Shown here piece after piece: positions 17,953 to 26,530 of a stretch of 64,000 bases of DNA. The stretch is taken from positions 248,001 to 312,000 of the forward strand of contig NZ_BJFN01000005.1 of the NCBI RefSeq assembly GCF_014189855.1, given 5' to 3'. This stretch comes from Buttiauxella sp. A111. GTDB lineage: Bacteria > Pseudomonadota > Gammaproteobacteria > Enterobacterales > Enterobacteriaceae. Below the pieces are notes generated by a model. That model ran no database searches, was not told the DNA's origin, and saw nothing but the letters and a program-made list of their open reading frames with translations. The stretch's first letter is position 1. Every line of letters starts with the position of its first letter. A program made the position numbers and the translations under genes.

Positions 17953-19281
17953 ATGGCAAAGCAATATTTTAATTTTTTTTTGAGATTGATATCTATATTA
18001 ATCTTTATTTACGCCGTGATTTGTGATTTGAACAATGATTTCAATTTTCATTTAACCATTCCTTTGTTTGTCGCAATATATATATTTTTCTTATTGTCTA
18101 GATTTTCAGATGATAAACCATTCTTATCAACATTTTCTTTTTGGTTCATCACTTTTTTCTTCTTGTATGGAGTGATATGGCCTATTTTTTACTTTTATTT
18201 CAATTTTTCATTTTTCTCTTCATATTATGATGAGTTTTCTAATTTATATACATTAAACTCTTCACTTATTTCATTCTCATTATTCGTGATTTTATTTTCT
18301 TTTACACTGAAAGAAACTAATGCTCAGTATACAGTTGTAAGTAAAAATATTGACTTAAGAAAACTACCATTATTATATGCTTATTCAACCATTATATTTT
18401 CAGTTGTTGCAATCACTTATTATTCAAATAACTTAGCAATCTTTGCTTTAAGTGGGCAAGATAGAATAGCTATTAAAGATTACGTGAATGTTGATTTTTG
18501 GTATTTTCTGGGTAGTGTATCTTCTGCATCATCAATTTTTGTTTTTACAAAACTTTATAGTATAAAAGCAGTAAGAAAGCATTTTTATATTATTATGTTT
18601 TTATGTTCCTTTTATTTTTTACTGGATTTATCTATTGGAGGGCGAAAGTTTCTTATTTATTTTACCATTATTGTCATCTACCAACTCAGTCGAAGTAACC
18701 AACTCAAACCATTTAAACTGTTACTTATTTTGTCACCTGTTGTTTTGGCAATGGCGTCAAGGGGGGCTATGGATAAGGTTGCTTGGGGTGAAAGAAGTTT
18801 TATTGATTTTATCTCCGGGTATGCCGGTGAGTTTATTTTCACAAATATTACTTCTGCGATAACGGTATATTCAAATTTCACATCTTGTAATATTTACTCT
18901 ACTCCAATTAACCCCTATTTATCATGGGTTTTTTACTTGGTGCCTCGAGATGTTTTCTTGAATAAACCATATTCTGTCGCTATGAATTTTTCATCATACA
19001 TGGATGTTAATATGGGGTTTGCATTAACGCCATTAACTGAATCTTTATGTGCTTTTAAATATCTAGGTCCATATGTGTTCCCTCTATTATTCACAGGGAC
19101 TTTTTTTATCATCTACAAGTTATCAAAGAAATGGTCCTTTCTCTATATACTTCTGCTGAGTATGGTAATGGATATCAATAGAGGTGAGTATTCATATTTT
19201 ATAACAAGTTATCTTTCCATGGTGTTATTTTGGGTGCTATTAGAAAGGTTGACAAAAATAGGTGGGGGAGATGAAAAGTAA
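17953..19281 (+). CDS. wzy: Wzy-type polysaccharide polymerase
   Basis: This 442-residue, highly hydrophobic protein has around ten to twelve predicted helices and a larger hydrophilic loop near residues 265-350 (after RGAMDKVAWGERSF). That topology is typical of Wzy polymerases, which link lipid-carried repeat units in the periplasm. The sequence has no strong motif, so the call rests on topology and on its place between transferase genes in a Wzx/Wza/Wzc locus. Its stop overlaps the next gene by 11 bases. Confidence 0.75.
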   Translation: MAKQYFNFFLRLISILIFIYAVICDLNNDFNFHLTIPLFVAIYIFFLLSRFSDDKPFLSTFSFWFITFFFLYGVIWPIFYFYFNFSFFSSYYDEFSNLYTLNSSLISFSLFVILFSFTLKETNAQYTVVSKNIDLRKLPLLYAYSTIIFSVVAITYYSNNLAIFALSGQDRIAIKDYVNVDFWYFLGSVSSASSIFVFTKLYSIKAVRKHFYIIMFLCSFYFLLDLSIGGRKFLIYFTIIVIYQLSRSNQLKPFKLLLILSPVVLAMASRGAMDKVAWGERSFIDFISGYAGEFIFTNITSAITVYSNFTSCNIYSTPINPYLSWVFYLVPRDVFLNKPYSVAMNFSSYMDVNMGFALTPLTESLCAFKYLGPYVFPLLFTGTFFIIYKLSKKWSFLYILLLSMVMDINRGEYSYFITSYLSMVLFWVLLERLTKIGGGDEK

Positions 19282-20140
19282 AGTGTTTGTAATCTTAACT
19301 AGCGATGGAAGAAGAGTTGATGAGCTGAGAAAGCTTGCTAGCACTATAGTTTTTTTTGATAATGCCAAAGTTATTTTTGTTAATCAATCTAATGAACATG
19401 AATTAGTTGAACATATTTTCAATGAAAATAAATTAAGTTATGATTCTATTTATGTAGGTGAGGTTATTCCCTTATCTATTGCGAGGAATATTGCTTTAAA
19501 TCATATTAGAAAAGAATGTAACCCACAGCCTACTGATAAAATATTGTTTTCTGACGATGATTGTCATTATAGTAAAGAATTTGCCTCTTATGTAAACCAA
19601 TTATGCATTGAGCAAGTTACTATTTGTCCCGTGGTATCGGATATATTATTTGAAAGGTTTACGCCGAAAGGTGTGAAAAAAATAGTTAAAAGCACTGAAA
19701 TACGACTTCAGGATATTATGTTCTATGCTTGCTCTATATCCATTATTCTCCCTTATAAGTATGCTAATGGATTAGAATTTAATGAAAAGCTAGGGCTTGG
19801 TAATATAATAAACCAAGGCGAAGAAACTGATTATTTGGAAAGGATTATTTTAAAGTTCAATCCTAGAGTTTTTTATAAGCATGATTGCTTTGTTTTTCAT
19901 CCAAGGAAAAATGATTATAACCCACATGTTTTCTTTTCCTTATCATATTTCTTAAGCAATAAACTTATTAATTCAAATCTCAAAGGTATGTATTTTAAGT
20001 ATTCTATTTTATTTTATTTTAAATATCTTTTTGCCTTTGGGGTGTTAATTTTTAACTCTAGAAAAAGAGCGATTTTTTTTAGTTGTCTAAAAGGCATTTT
20101 TTTAGGGGTGAAGGACATTTACTCTGTTTATTTAAAATAA
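19271..20140 (+). CDS. GT-A (family 2-like) glycosyltransferase
   Basis: This 289-residue predicted cytoplasmic transferase has a GT-A layout. A Rossmann-like N-terminus (VFVILTSDGRRVDELRKL) is followed by SIARNIALNHI and the metal-binding acidic motif ILFSDDDCHYSKEF near residue 98. A GEETDYLERI segment near 186 resembles the catalytic-base region. The C-terminus is basic and hydrophobic, suggesting membrane contact. The ATG overlaps the end of wzy, and GGGGGAG serves as ribosome-binding site. Sugar specificity cannot be read. Confidence 0.75.
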   Translation: MKSKVFVILTSDGRRVDELRKLASTIVFFDNAKVIFVNQSNEHELVEHIFNENKLSYDSIYVGEVIPLSIARNIALNHIRKECNPQPTDKILFSDDDCHYSKEFASYVNQLCIEQVTICPVVSDILFERFTPKGVKKIVKSTEIRLQDIMFYACSISIILPYKYANGLEFNEKLGLGNIINQGEETDYLERIILKFNPRVFYKHDCFVFHPRKNDYNPHVFFSLSYFLSNKLINSNLKGMYFKYSILFYFKYLFAFGVLIFNSRKRAIFFSCLKGIFLGVKDIYSVYLK

Positions 20141-20154
20141 TTATAGAGGGCGTA

Positions 20155-21324
20155 ATGAAACTGTTATTATTAACTTCAAGATACCCCTACAGTGTTGACT
20201 CCGGGGGCCTAGTTAAGACAAGGAAAATAATTGAGCATTTAAGCGGTGAGTTTGATTTAAAAATTTTCACTTTAAATTCAGAGAAAAACACCATCAACTT
20301 TTTTGATAATGTTACAGAGATTCCATTATCCAAATCTAAATATAATAAAAACGCATTGAATTTATTTTTTAGTTATTTATTTAATAAGCCTTTATCTGTG
20401 TATAGGAATGCTAATGACTCTTCAGGACATATATTAAATGAATTATTGGTATGGTGTGATGCAATTTTAGTTGACCATTTTTTTATGTTTCAGTATGTGC
20501 CAGGTGAATTTAATAAGCCAATATTTTTACATCAACACAATGCAGAGTTTAAGCTTTGGGAAAGAACTGCATCAAAGGAAAAAAATCCACTTAAAAAAGC
20601 TTTGCTACATTTTGAATCGGTTCGTGTTAAGCAATACGAAAAAAAAATATGCAATATAGCCGATGTTATATTTGCCTCACCAAATGACATTACAGAATTG
20701 GAAGGTTTGGGTGTTTCTAAACAGAAATTTGAAATAACCTATCATTTAGGTGATGACTCGATGCTGCGTTATGAAATATCTAAGTTTGATGTTTTAGATA
20801 ATACAATTGCATTCATAGGCAACCTAAATTGGAATCCTAATCGTGATGGCGTATTTTGGTTCTTGAACGATATTTGGCCGCAAATATTAAAAAAAAATAA
20901 AGATGCAAAGTTTTATATCATTGGTTCTATCCCTGAAAAAGAAAAACATTTAATTTCAAAATATCAAAGTGTTATTTTTTGTGGATTTGTTGAGGATTTA
21001 AATACTATTTTGGAGAAGGTTAAAGTATTTGTTTCTCCTTTAAGGTTTGGAAGTGGAATGAAAGTAAAAAATATCACGGCTCTTTATAGAGGTCTTCCAA
21101 TTGTGACTACAAGGATAGGTGCAGAAGGTATATATTTAGAAAATAATTATAATTCGATTATATGCGACGACCCTGATCAGTTTGCTTCTTCCGTTAATGA
21201 ATTGTTAAATAACTCATTAAAGTGCGAAATGCTGGCAAAGAATGCCAAGGATACTGCTTTAGATAAATACAGCTGGGATAAAAATCTAAAGAAAATGAGT
21301 AAGGCTATATATGAAAAATGTTAA
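20155..21324 (+). CDS. GT-B (family 4-like) glycosyltransferase
   Basis: This 389-residue protein begins MKLLLLTSRYPYSVDSGG, a common GT4 N-terminus. Its C-terminal half has IAFIGNLNWNPNRDG near residue 220 and GSGMKVKNITALYRGLPIVTT near 300, followed by GAEGI. Together these form the nucleotide-sugar binding part of GT-B retaining transferases. An AGAGGGCG ribosome-binding site precedes the ATG. GDP-mannose is a plausible donor because manC and manB lie downstream, but the specificity is inferred. Confidence 0.82.
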   Translation: MKLLLLTSRYPYSVDSGGLVKTRKIIEHLSGEFDLKIFTLNSEKNTINFFDNVTEIPLSKSKYNKNALNLFFSYLFNKPLSVYRNANDSSGHILNELLVWCDAILVDHFFMFQYVPGEFNKPIFLHQHNAEFKLWERTASKEKNPLKKALLHFESVRVKQYEKKICNIADVIFASPNDITELEGLGVSKQKFEITYHLGDDSMLRYEISKFDVLDNTIAFIGNLNWNPNRDGVFWFLNDIWPQILKKNKDAKFYIIGSIPEKEKHLISKYQSVIFCGFVEDLNTILEKVKVFVSPLRFGSGMKVKNITALYRGLPIVTTRIGAEGIYLENNYNSIICDDPDQFASSVNELLNNSLKCEMLAKNAKDTALDKYSWDKNLKKMSKAIYEKC

Positions 21325-22027
21325 AATGTTTGGTCTTGTTTTTAAAGGTTTACATCTAAATGATTTAATAACCCTTTCAGGGGGGTTGAAATTTATAGTT
21401 ACGGTAAATGCAGAGTTTATTGTAGAAGCTTATAGAGATGAGAAGTTCAAAACTATAATAAATGAAAATATTTCCTCCTTTGATGGTCAAGTTCCTTATA
21501 TTTTAGCTAGAATTTTAAAAAAAGAGAAGTTCGACAAAATAAGTGGCTCTGATATTATATATGAAGTCCTTAAAGATAATAGATTGAATAAAAAGAAAAT
21601 TTTTTTATTGGGTGACTTACCTGAAACAAATAAATTAGCAGTTGAAAGAGCACGCACAGATTTCGGTGCAAAATGCTATGGTTACGCACCTGAATTTGCA
21701 CCATATCCATTTTGCGATGAAATAAATAATAATATTTTACATGAATTATCCTTGGTTAATCCTGAGTATTTATTTGTAGCATTTGGAGCAAAGAAACAAG
21801 AGTTTTGGATTGATGAAAATAAAGAAGTGCTTGAGCAATTAGGTGTTAAATTTGTAATTGGATGTGGCGGGAGTATTTCCTTTTTAGCAAATAAATTCAA
21901 TCGTGCTCCAAAAGCAATTCAGAAATTAGGGTTGGAGAGTATTTATCGCATAATCCAAGAGCCAAAATGGTTTCGAATCAAAAGACTATTTAAGAGTTTC
22001 AAATTCCTTCTATATACATTTAAGTAA
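21311..22027 (+). CDS. WecG/TagA/CpsF family glycosyltransferase (GT26)
   Basis: This 238-residue enzyme belongs to the family that adds ManNAc or ManNAcA to an undecaprenyl-PP-GlcNAc acceptor. Family features include FIVTVNAEFIVEAYRD, SSFDGQVPYILARI with the conserved aspartate near residue 58, and SGSDIIYEV near 79. LFVAFGAKKQEFWI near 155 and GCGGSISFLANKFNRAPK near 180 complete the pattern. The start overlaps the previous gene by 14 bases. With a WecA homologue, TagD and a TagB/F homologue in the same locus, it completes a wall-teichoic-acid-like linkage set. Confidence 0.88.
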   Translation: MKNVKMFGLVFKGLHLNDLITLSGGLKFIVTVNAEFIVEAYRDEKFKTIINENISSFDGQVPYILARILKKEKFDKISGSDIIYEVLKDNRLNKKKIFLLGDLPETNKLAVERARTDFGAKCYGYAPEFAPYPFCDEINNNILHELSLVNPEYLFVAFGAKKQEFWIDENKEVLEQLGVKFVIGCGGSISFLANKFNRAPKAIQKLGLESIYRIIQEPKWFRIKRLFKSFKFLLYTFK

Positions 22028-22034
22028 AAATATC

Positions 22035-23093
22035 ATGATAATACCTGTAATAATTGCTGGCGGAAATGGAAGTCGATTATGGCCGCTATCACGTTCTAAG
22101 CATCCAAAGCAATTCCTATCTTTTTTTGACAATAAGACCCTTCTGCAAAATACACTTTTAAGGTCTAGTAAGATTACTGATAGATCACCTTTGCTAATTT
22201 GCAATTTTGATCATAGATATATTGTTGCTGAGCAATTAAGACAACTGCAAATAAGTAACGCAAAAATTATTTTGGAATCATGTGGTAGAAATACTGCTCC
22301 AGCCGTAGCTCTTGCTGCCATACATGCTCTACAAGATGATGACCCTTTATTGCTTGTATTAGCCGCTGATCATGTAATACAAAACGTGGATGCATTTTCT
22401 GAAAGTATAAAAGCTGCACGGATATTTGCAGAACAAGGAAAATTAGTTACCTTTGGTATAATTCCGACTGCTCCAGAAACAGGTTATGGATATATACGAA
22501 AAGGTGAGGAGTTATCTTCTTCTGCTTTTAAGGTATCATCCTTTGTTGAAAAGCCTGATCTTGATACTGCCTTGTCATATATAAATCAGGGTGATTATTT
22601 CTGGAATAGTGGCATGTTTTTGTTCAGAGCATCTGTGTATTTAAATGAGTTGAAAAAATATAGGCCAGATATTTTATCTTATTGTAATAAATCTTATATT
22701 AATGCTGATTCAGATTTTATATCTGTAGATAATGATGAGTTTAATAAATGCCCGTCTATGTCCATTGATTATGCAGTAATGGAGAATTCTAGCGAGTGTG
22801 TCGTTGTGCCTCTAGATTCTAAATGGAGTGACGTTGGTTCATGGGCATCATTATGGGAGTTATCTTCTAAGGATAGTAATGGTAACTTCTGTTCTGGTGA
22901 AGTAATCGATTGTGATAGCAAAAATAATTATATTCATTCAGAAAATATTCTTATTGCAACTGTTGGAGTAGAAGGGTTAGTTATAATTCAAACTCCTGAT
23001 GCAATTTTGGTTGCAGATAAGAATAAAGTTCAGGATATTAAAAAAATTGTTGAGTCCCTTCACACCAATCAAAATAAAGAGGAGTTGATTTAG
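22035..23093 (+). CDS. manC: Mannose-1-phosphate guanylyltransferase, single-domain ManC
   Basis: ManC makes GDP-mannose from mannose-1-phosphate and GTP. The pyrophosphorylase signature GGNGSRLWPLSRSKHPKQF is at residues 9-27, with FVEKPD near 172 and the WSDVGSWASLWEL metal site near 258. The protein stops at 352 residues, whereas most enterobacterial ManC proteins have about 470-480 residues and a C-terminal cupin isomerase domain. No remnant of that domain is visible downstream, so this is a naturally short or cleanly truncated form. Fructose-6-phosphate isomerisation would then depend on ManA elsewhere. Confidence 0.9.
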   Translation: MIIPVIIAGGNGSRLWPLSRSKHPKQFLSFFDNKTLLQNTLLRSSKITDRSPLLICNFDHRYIVAEQLRQLQISNAKIILESCGRNTAPAVALAAIHALQDDDPLLLVLAADHVIQNVDAFSESIKAARIFAEQGKLVTFGIIPTAPETGYGYIRKGEELSSSAFKVSSFVEKPDLDTALSYINQGDYFWNSGMFLFRASVYLNELKKYRPDILSYCNKSYINADSDFISVDNDEFNKCPSMSIDYAVMENSSECVVVPLDSKWSDVGSWASLWELSSKDSNGNFCSGEVIDCDSKNNYIHSENILIATVGVEGLVIIQTPDAILVADKNKVQDIKKIVESLHTNQNKEELI

Positions 23094-23094
23094 T

Positions 23095-23103
23095 GGGGGG
23101 GGG
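23095..23103 (+). repeat. Nine-base G homopolymer between manC and manB
   Basis: A run of nine G residues begins two bases after the manC stop, in otherwise very AT-rich DNA. It could be slippage-prone but lies outside both reading frames. It may also be a place where sequencing error is likely. Confidence 0.8.
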
Positions 23104-23157
23104 CATAATTTCTATTTTTCCATTCTAATTTTTGCGTGTTTTTTAAAGGTTTTTACG

Positions 23158-24588
23158 ATGTGCAAATTAAGATTGTCCAGCAAAACAATAGTCTCAGATA
23201 GTAATATAAAATTTGGTACCAGCGGTGCTCGAGGTCTAGTTAAAGATTTTAGTAATAATGTTTGCGCTGCATTTACCATTTCTTTCCTCTCTTTCATGAA
23301 GTCTTCATATAAATTTGATAGTGTTGCCATTGCAAATGACAATAGGCCGAGCAGCTACAACATGGCAATGGAATGTGCAGAAGCTGCAGTTCAATTAGGT
23401 ATTACTCCTATATATTATGGTGTCATTCCTACACCAGCTCTTGCATTGAAATCAATAAAATCTCAAATACCATCAATAATGATTACAGGAAGTCATATTC
23501 CATTCGATAGAAACGGATTGAAATTTTATAGCCCTGAAGGGGAAATAACTAAAAGCGATGAGAGTAATATATTAAATATAGATATATTGTTTGATGAGAT
23601 AACTACCTTCACGATGCTTGACGCTAGTTGTGATGCTGCAAATGACTATATTTCAAGATATTCTTCATTATTTGAATCGAATTTTCTTTTAGGCAGGAAA
23701 ATAGGCATATATGAACACTCTAGTGCGGGAAGAGATTTATATGCTAAAGTTTTTTCTCTTCTTGGAGCTGAAGTTGTATCTTTAGGAAGATCTAATGATT
23801 TTGTACCTATTGACACTGAAGCTGTCTCTGAACATGATATAAATAAAGCCAAGCAATGGTCAAGACTATATGATTTTGATATGATATTTTCTACTGATGG
23901 TGATGGCGATCGACCTTTGGTCTTTAATGAAAAAGGTGAGTGGATTCGAGGGGATATATTAGGGTTGCTTTGTGCTGATGCTCTTCAAATTGAAGCTCTT
24001 GCTATACCTATAAATTGTAATACCGGGATAGATAAATGTGAGCGCTTTAGTCGTATTAAATATACAAAAATAGGTTCCCCATTTGTCATTTCTGAGTTTT
24101 TTTCATTAAAGAAAGATCACAATCGTGTCGCTGGATTTGAAGCTAATGGTGGGTTTTTATTAGGGTCGGATATTACTTTTGATGAAAGTGTCCTCACTGC
24201 TCTGCCCACAAGAGATGCTTTATTACCAGCATTAATGCTTTTTTCAACGTTAGGCACAAGAAAAATATCATCCTTAGTTGAAACATTACCAAAAAGATTT
24301 ACACACTCAGATAGAATTGAAAACTTCCCTGCTGATAAAAGCAATGTAATTATTAGGTTGGGAGTAAGTGAGCCACAGGTTTTGATTAGTGAAATATGCA
24401 AAATAGATATGAGTGTTAAAAATGTTAATACTGTTGATGGGCTTAGAATTACTTTGGAAAATGACTCCGTGATACATTTTAGACCATCTGGTAATGCTCC
24501 TGAATTACGTTGTTACGCTGAGTCTGATACTTTTGAGTTAGCTGTTTCATTGGTTAATGATAGTTTAAAAAGAGTTCTTTATAGTTAG
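23158..24588 (+). CDS. manB: Phosphomannomutase ManB (alpha-D-phosphohexomutase family)
   Basis: ManB interconverts mannose-6-phosphate and mannose-1-phosphate for GDP-mannose synthesis. The 476-residue protein has the N-terminal FGTSGARG motif and the phosphoserine loop as MITGSHIPFDRNGLKF near residue 110; this differs from the common TASHNP form. The metal loop STDGDGDRPL is near 245, the sugar loop FEANGGFLLGSD near 325 and the phosphate-binding loop HFRPSGNAPELR near 440. The phosphoglucomutase alternative is less likely next to manC. It is the last gene of the AT-rich block. Confidence 0.88.
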   Translation: MCKLRLSSKTIVSDSNIKFGTSGARGLVKDFSNNVCAAFTISFLSFMKSSYKFDSVAIANDNRPSSYNMAMECAEAAVQLGITPIYYGVIPTPALALKSIKSQIPSIMITGSHIPFDRNGLKFYSPEGEITKSDESNILNIDILFDEITTFTMLDASCDAANDYISRYSSLFESNFLLGRKIGIYEHSSAGRDLYAKVFSLLGAEVVSLGRSNDFVPIDTEAVSEHDINKAKQWSRLYDFDMIFSTDGDGDRPLVFNEKGEWIRGDILGLLCADALQIEALAIPINCNTGIDKCERFSRIKYTKIGSPFVISEFFSLKKDHNRVAGFEANGGFLLGSDITFDESVLTALPTRDALLPALMLFSTLGTRKISSLVETLPKRFTHSDRIENFPADKSNVIIRLGVSEPQVLISEICKIDMSVKNVNTVDGLRITLENDSVIHFRPSGNAPELRCYAESDTFELAVSLVNDSLKRVLYS

Positions 24589-24747
24589 CTTTGTGGTTTG
24601 TATTTACGTGGTTTTTGTTCTCACTTCATAATTTTAAATTAATATTATATTAATTTTGTAATTAATGATCGTGATGTTTCCATTTGGCTAATTTTTTAGT
24701 AATACGATCAGTTATTAACTTTTTTCGATTAAATAGAATTACTCGAG

Positions 24748-24780
24748 TTTTTCCCAGTGGAATTTATTCCACCGGGAAAA
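24748..24780. other. Strong hairpin upstream of gfcA
   Basis: TTTTCCCAGTGGAAT and ATTCCACCGGGAAAA form a near-perfect 15-bp stem with one mismatch and a two-base loop, 32 bases before the gfcA ATG. There is no U-tract on the plus strand, so a message-stabilising or regulatory role is as likely as termination. Confidence 0.6.
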
Positions 24781-24812
24781 TACACCAATGAAACAATAAT
24801 AGAGGACTATAA

Positions 24813-25070
24813 ATGAAATTGATTAAGTTATCTGCGCTAATGCTGTGTGTACTGGCGGCACCTATGGCATCTATGGCTGCGACTGAATCTGCCGCTGTTG
24901 GCGCAGCTGCAGGTTCTTCAACTGCCGCTGCGGGTGTGGCAGCCGGTTCTGCGGTTGCTATCGGTGTCGGCGCGGTGGGTGCAGTAGCCATTTCTGCGCT
25001 CGTTGTTAGCAACAACCGCGACAGCAAAAGTGGCAGCACCAGTACCAGCACCACCACTTCTACGCATTAA
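24813..25070 (+). CDS. gfcA: GfcA/YjbE-like small exported threonine-rich protein
   Basis: This 85-residue protein has a signal peptide ending near ASMA, an Ala/Gly/Val-rich centre and a Ser/Thr tail (STSTSTTTSTH). The pattern matches E. coli GfcA and YjbE, the first small products of the gfc and yjb polysaccharide operons. Their function is unknown. The upstream sequence has an AGAGGAC ribosome-binding site and a strong hairpin. A terminator directly after it should make gfcA more abundant than gfcBCD. Base composition returns to core-like here. Confidence 0.85.
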   Translation: MKLIKLSALMLCVLAAPMASMAATESAAVGAAAGSSTAAAGVAAGSAVAIGVGAVGAVAISALVVSNNRDSKSGSTSTSTTTSTH

Positions 25071-25085
25071 TCATTTCTAATATTC

Positions 25086-25113
25086 ATGGGGTTCTTCTGG
25101 GGACCCCATTTTT
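25086..25113 (+). terminator. Attenuating terminator between gfcA and gfcB
   Basis: ATGGGG...CCCCAT pairs around a short loop and is followed by TTTTTATT. It would stop most transcripts after gfcA and leave partial read-through into gfcBCD. Confidence 0.8.
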
Positions 25114-25136
25114 ATTGCCAGCTTACGGCTCTTAAT

Positions 25137-25781
25137 ATGTATAAAAAAATATGCCTGGCCGGCGCGGTTATTTTACTCAGCGCCTGCAGCCAATATCGCC
25201 CTGGTATTGTTTCACAGACTATTACACAGACCTTTTCTTCGCAGGATGCGAAAATCGATAGCAGTAAAGTTAGCAGCGTTCCCTATGCGTCTATGTCCCT
25301 TAAAGTGGATGACGGCCCGTTAGCTTTTATCGTGCTGGCTTGGAATGAAAACCATATTCAGAAGTGGCTCACCGCCGATTCAAAAATGGTCGCCACGCAA
25401 AATGGACGCATTATTAAAACCATCGGTTTTCCGGATAACCTGCTGGCGTTCGAAAGCAGCAGCCCAGATCCATTAGCCAATCCGTTAACCATTCAGGAAG
25501 GGCAGCAGTGGAAAGCACAAACGCAATGGAAGAGTGATTCTTTCCACGCGGCTTCAGTGACTTCACGCTTCCATTGGGCAGGCACGCAAGATTTCACCAT
25601 TGTCGGTAACACCCGCAATTATCGTCTGCTGGAAGAACAAGTTTCATCCGTTGGTGATGGTGCCACTTATACCCAACGTTATTGGGTTGATGCGCAAACC
25701 GGGCAGGTGGTTCACAGCGAACAAACCCTGCATCCTCATGGCCCGGTGTGGTCCCTCACTTTACTGAAACCTTATTCCTGA
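25137..25781 (+). CDS. gfcB: GfcB/YjbF-like lipoprotein
   Basis: This 214-residue predicted lipoprotein begins MYKKICLAGAVILLSAC, with the lipidated cysteine at residue 17. The rest resembles the YjbF/GfcB family (DUF2886-type) linked to group 4 capsule and related exopolysaccharides. The internal ATG is chosen because it yields the lipoprotein signal; the frame upstream runs through the gfcA terminator. The stop overlaps the gfcC start (TGATG). Its molecular role is not established beyond a need for capsule assembly or secretion in E. coli. Confidence 0.87.
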   Translation: MYKKICLAGAVILLSACSQYRPGIVSQTITQTFSSQDAKIDSSKVSSVPYASMSLKVDDGPLAFIVLAWNENHIQKWLTADSKMVATQNGRIIKTIGFPDNLLAFESSSPDPLANPLTIQEGQQWKAQTQWKSDSFHAASVTSRFHWAGTQDFTIVGNTRNYRLLEEQVSSVGDGATYTQRYWVDAQTGQVVHSEQTLHPHGPVWSLTLLKPYS

Positions 25782-26530
25782 TGATGAAACCACTCTTGCT
25801 TACCGCCACCTTGTTGGCGGTAGCCCCGCTGAGTTACAGCCAGGGGCAGGTTACTCTTATTTGTCAGCCTGCATGTTCCACCGCCAATGTGAATGCCAAT
25901 GACCTGAGTGAACTGGTCACAAGCTCTGCACTGCCTACCAATATCGACTGGCGCACCGCGAAGATTTCAACACCGGCGAGCGATGCGGAACAGCAGCAAC
26001 GCCAGCAGCAGATTGTCGCAAAGCTTGCAGCACTCGGTAAACAGTTGCAGCAGCAGGGCGATTCTCTTCTGGCTCAGCGCGTTAACGTTTTGCGCCAGCG
26101 TATCAATGAATGGAAAGCGGTCGGTGCTTATCCCCTCTCTCTGGACCCGGATGTTGTACGTCTGAAATCTGAAGATTCACCGAAGCTTGCGGGCGCTTAT
26201 CGTCTGTACATTACGACCGTTCCGAAACCGGACCTGACGTTATGGAACAGCTCACGAACTGCCGTCACCTGGGTTGCAGGTAAGCAGACCGCTGCTTATG
26301 TCTCTATTGACCAGCAACAACCCGGTATCGACGGGGACACCGTGACGGTGATTGCGCCAGACGGCACCACGGAAACCGTCCCTACTGGTTACTGGAATCG
26401 TCGTTACCATGAGCCACAGCCCGGCAGCCAGATTTGGTTGAACCTGCAAACGTCTGCATTACCACAAGGTTATCAGTCGCTTAACCAGGACATTATCCAC
26501 TTGCTTACACAACGGACTGTCGCGCCATGA
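25781..26530 (+). CDS. gfcC: GfcC/YjbG-like periplasmic capsule protein
   Basis: This 249-residue exported protein has a cleavable signal (MMKPLLLTATLLAVAPLSYS). The body resembles GfcC, a periplasmic protein with SLBB-like ubiquitin folds related to parts of Wza. YjbG is the paralogue. A helical QQQRQQQIVAKLAALGKQLQQ-type region lies near residues 65-100. It is coupled to gfcB and gfcD by overlapping codons. A role in coordinating Wza or the periplasmic path of the polymer is inferred from family. Confidence 0.87.
   Translation: MMKPLLLTATLLAVAPLSYSQGQVTLICQPACSTANVNANDLSELVTSSALPTNIDWRTAKISTPASDAEQQQRQQQIVAKLAALGKQLQQQGDSLLAQRVNVLRQRINEWKAVGAYPLSLDPDVVRLKSEDSPKLAGAYRLYITTVPKPDLTLWNSSRTAVTWVAGKQTAAYVSIDQQQPGIDGDTVTVIAPDGTTETVPTGYWNRRYHEPQPGSQIWLNLQTSALPQGYQSLNQDIIHLLTQRTVAP

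Noticed and set aside
23091-23160. Frameshift hypothesis for the short ManC
   Set aside because: I read the DNA between manC and manB in all frames for remnants of the cupin isomerase domain and saw none; the G9 tract is after the stop codon.
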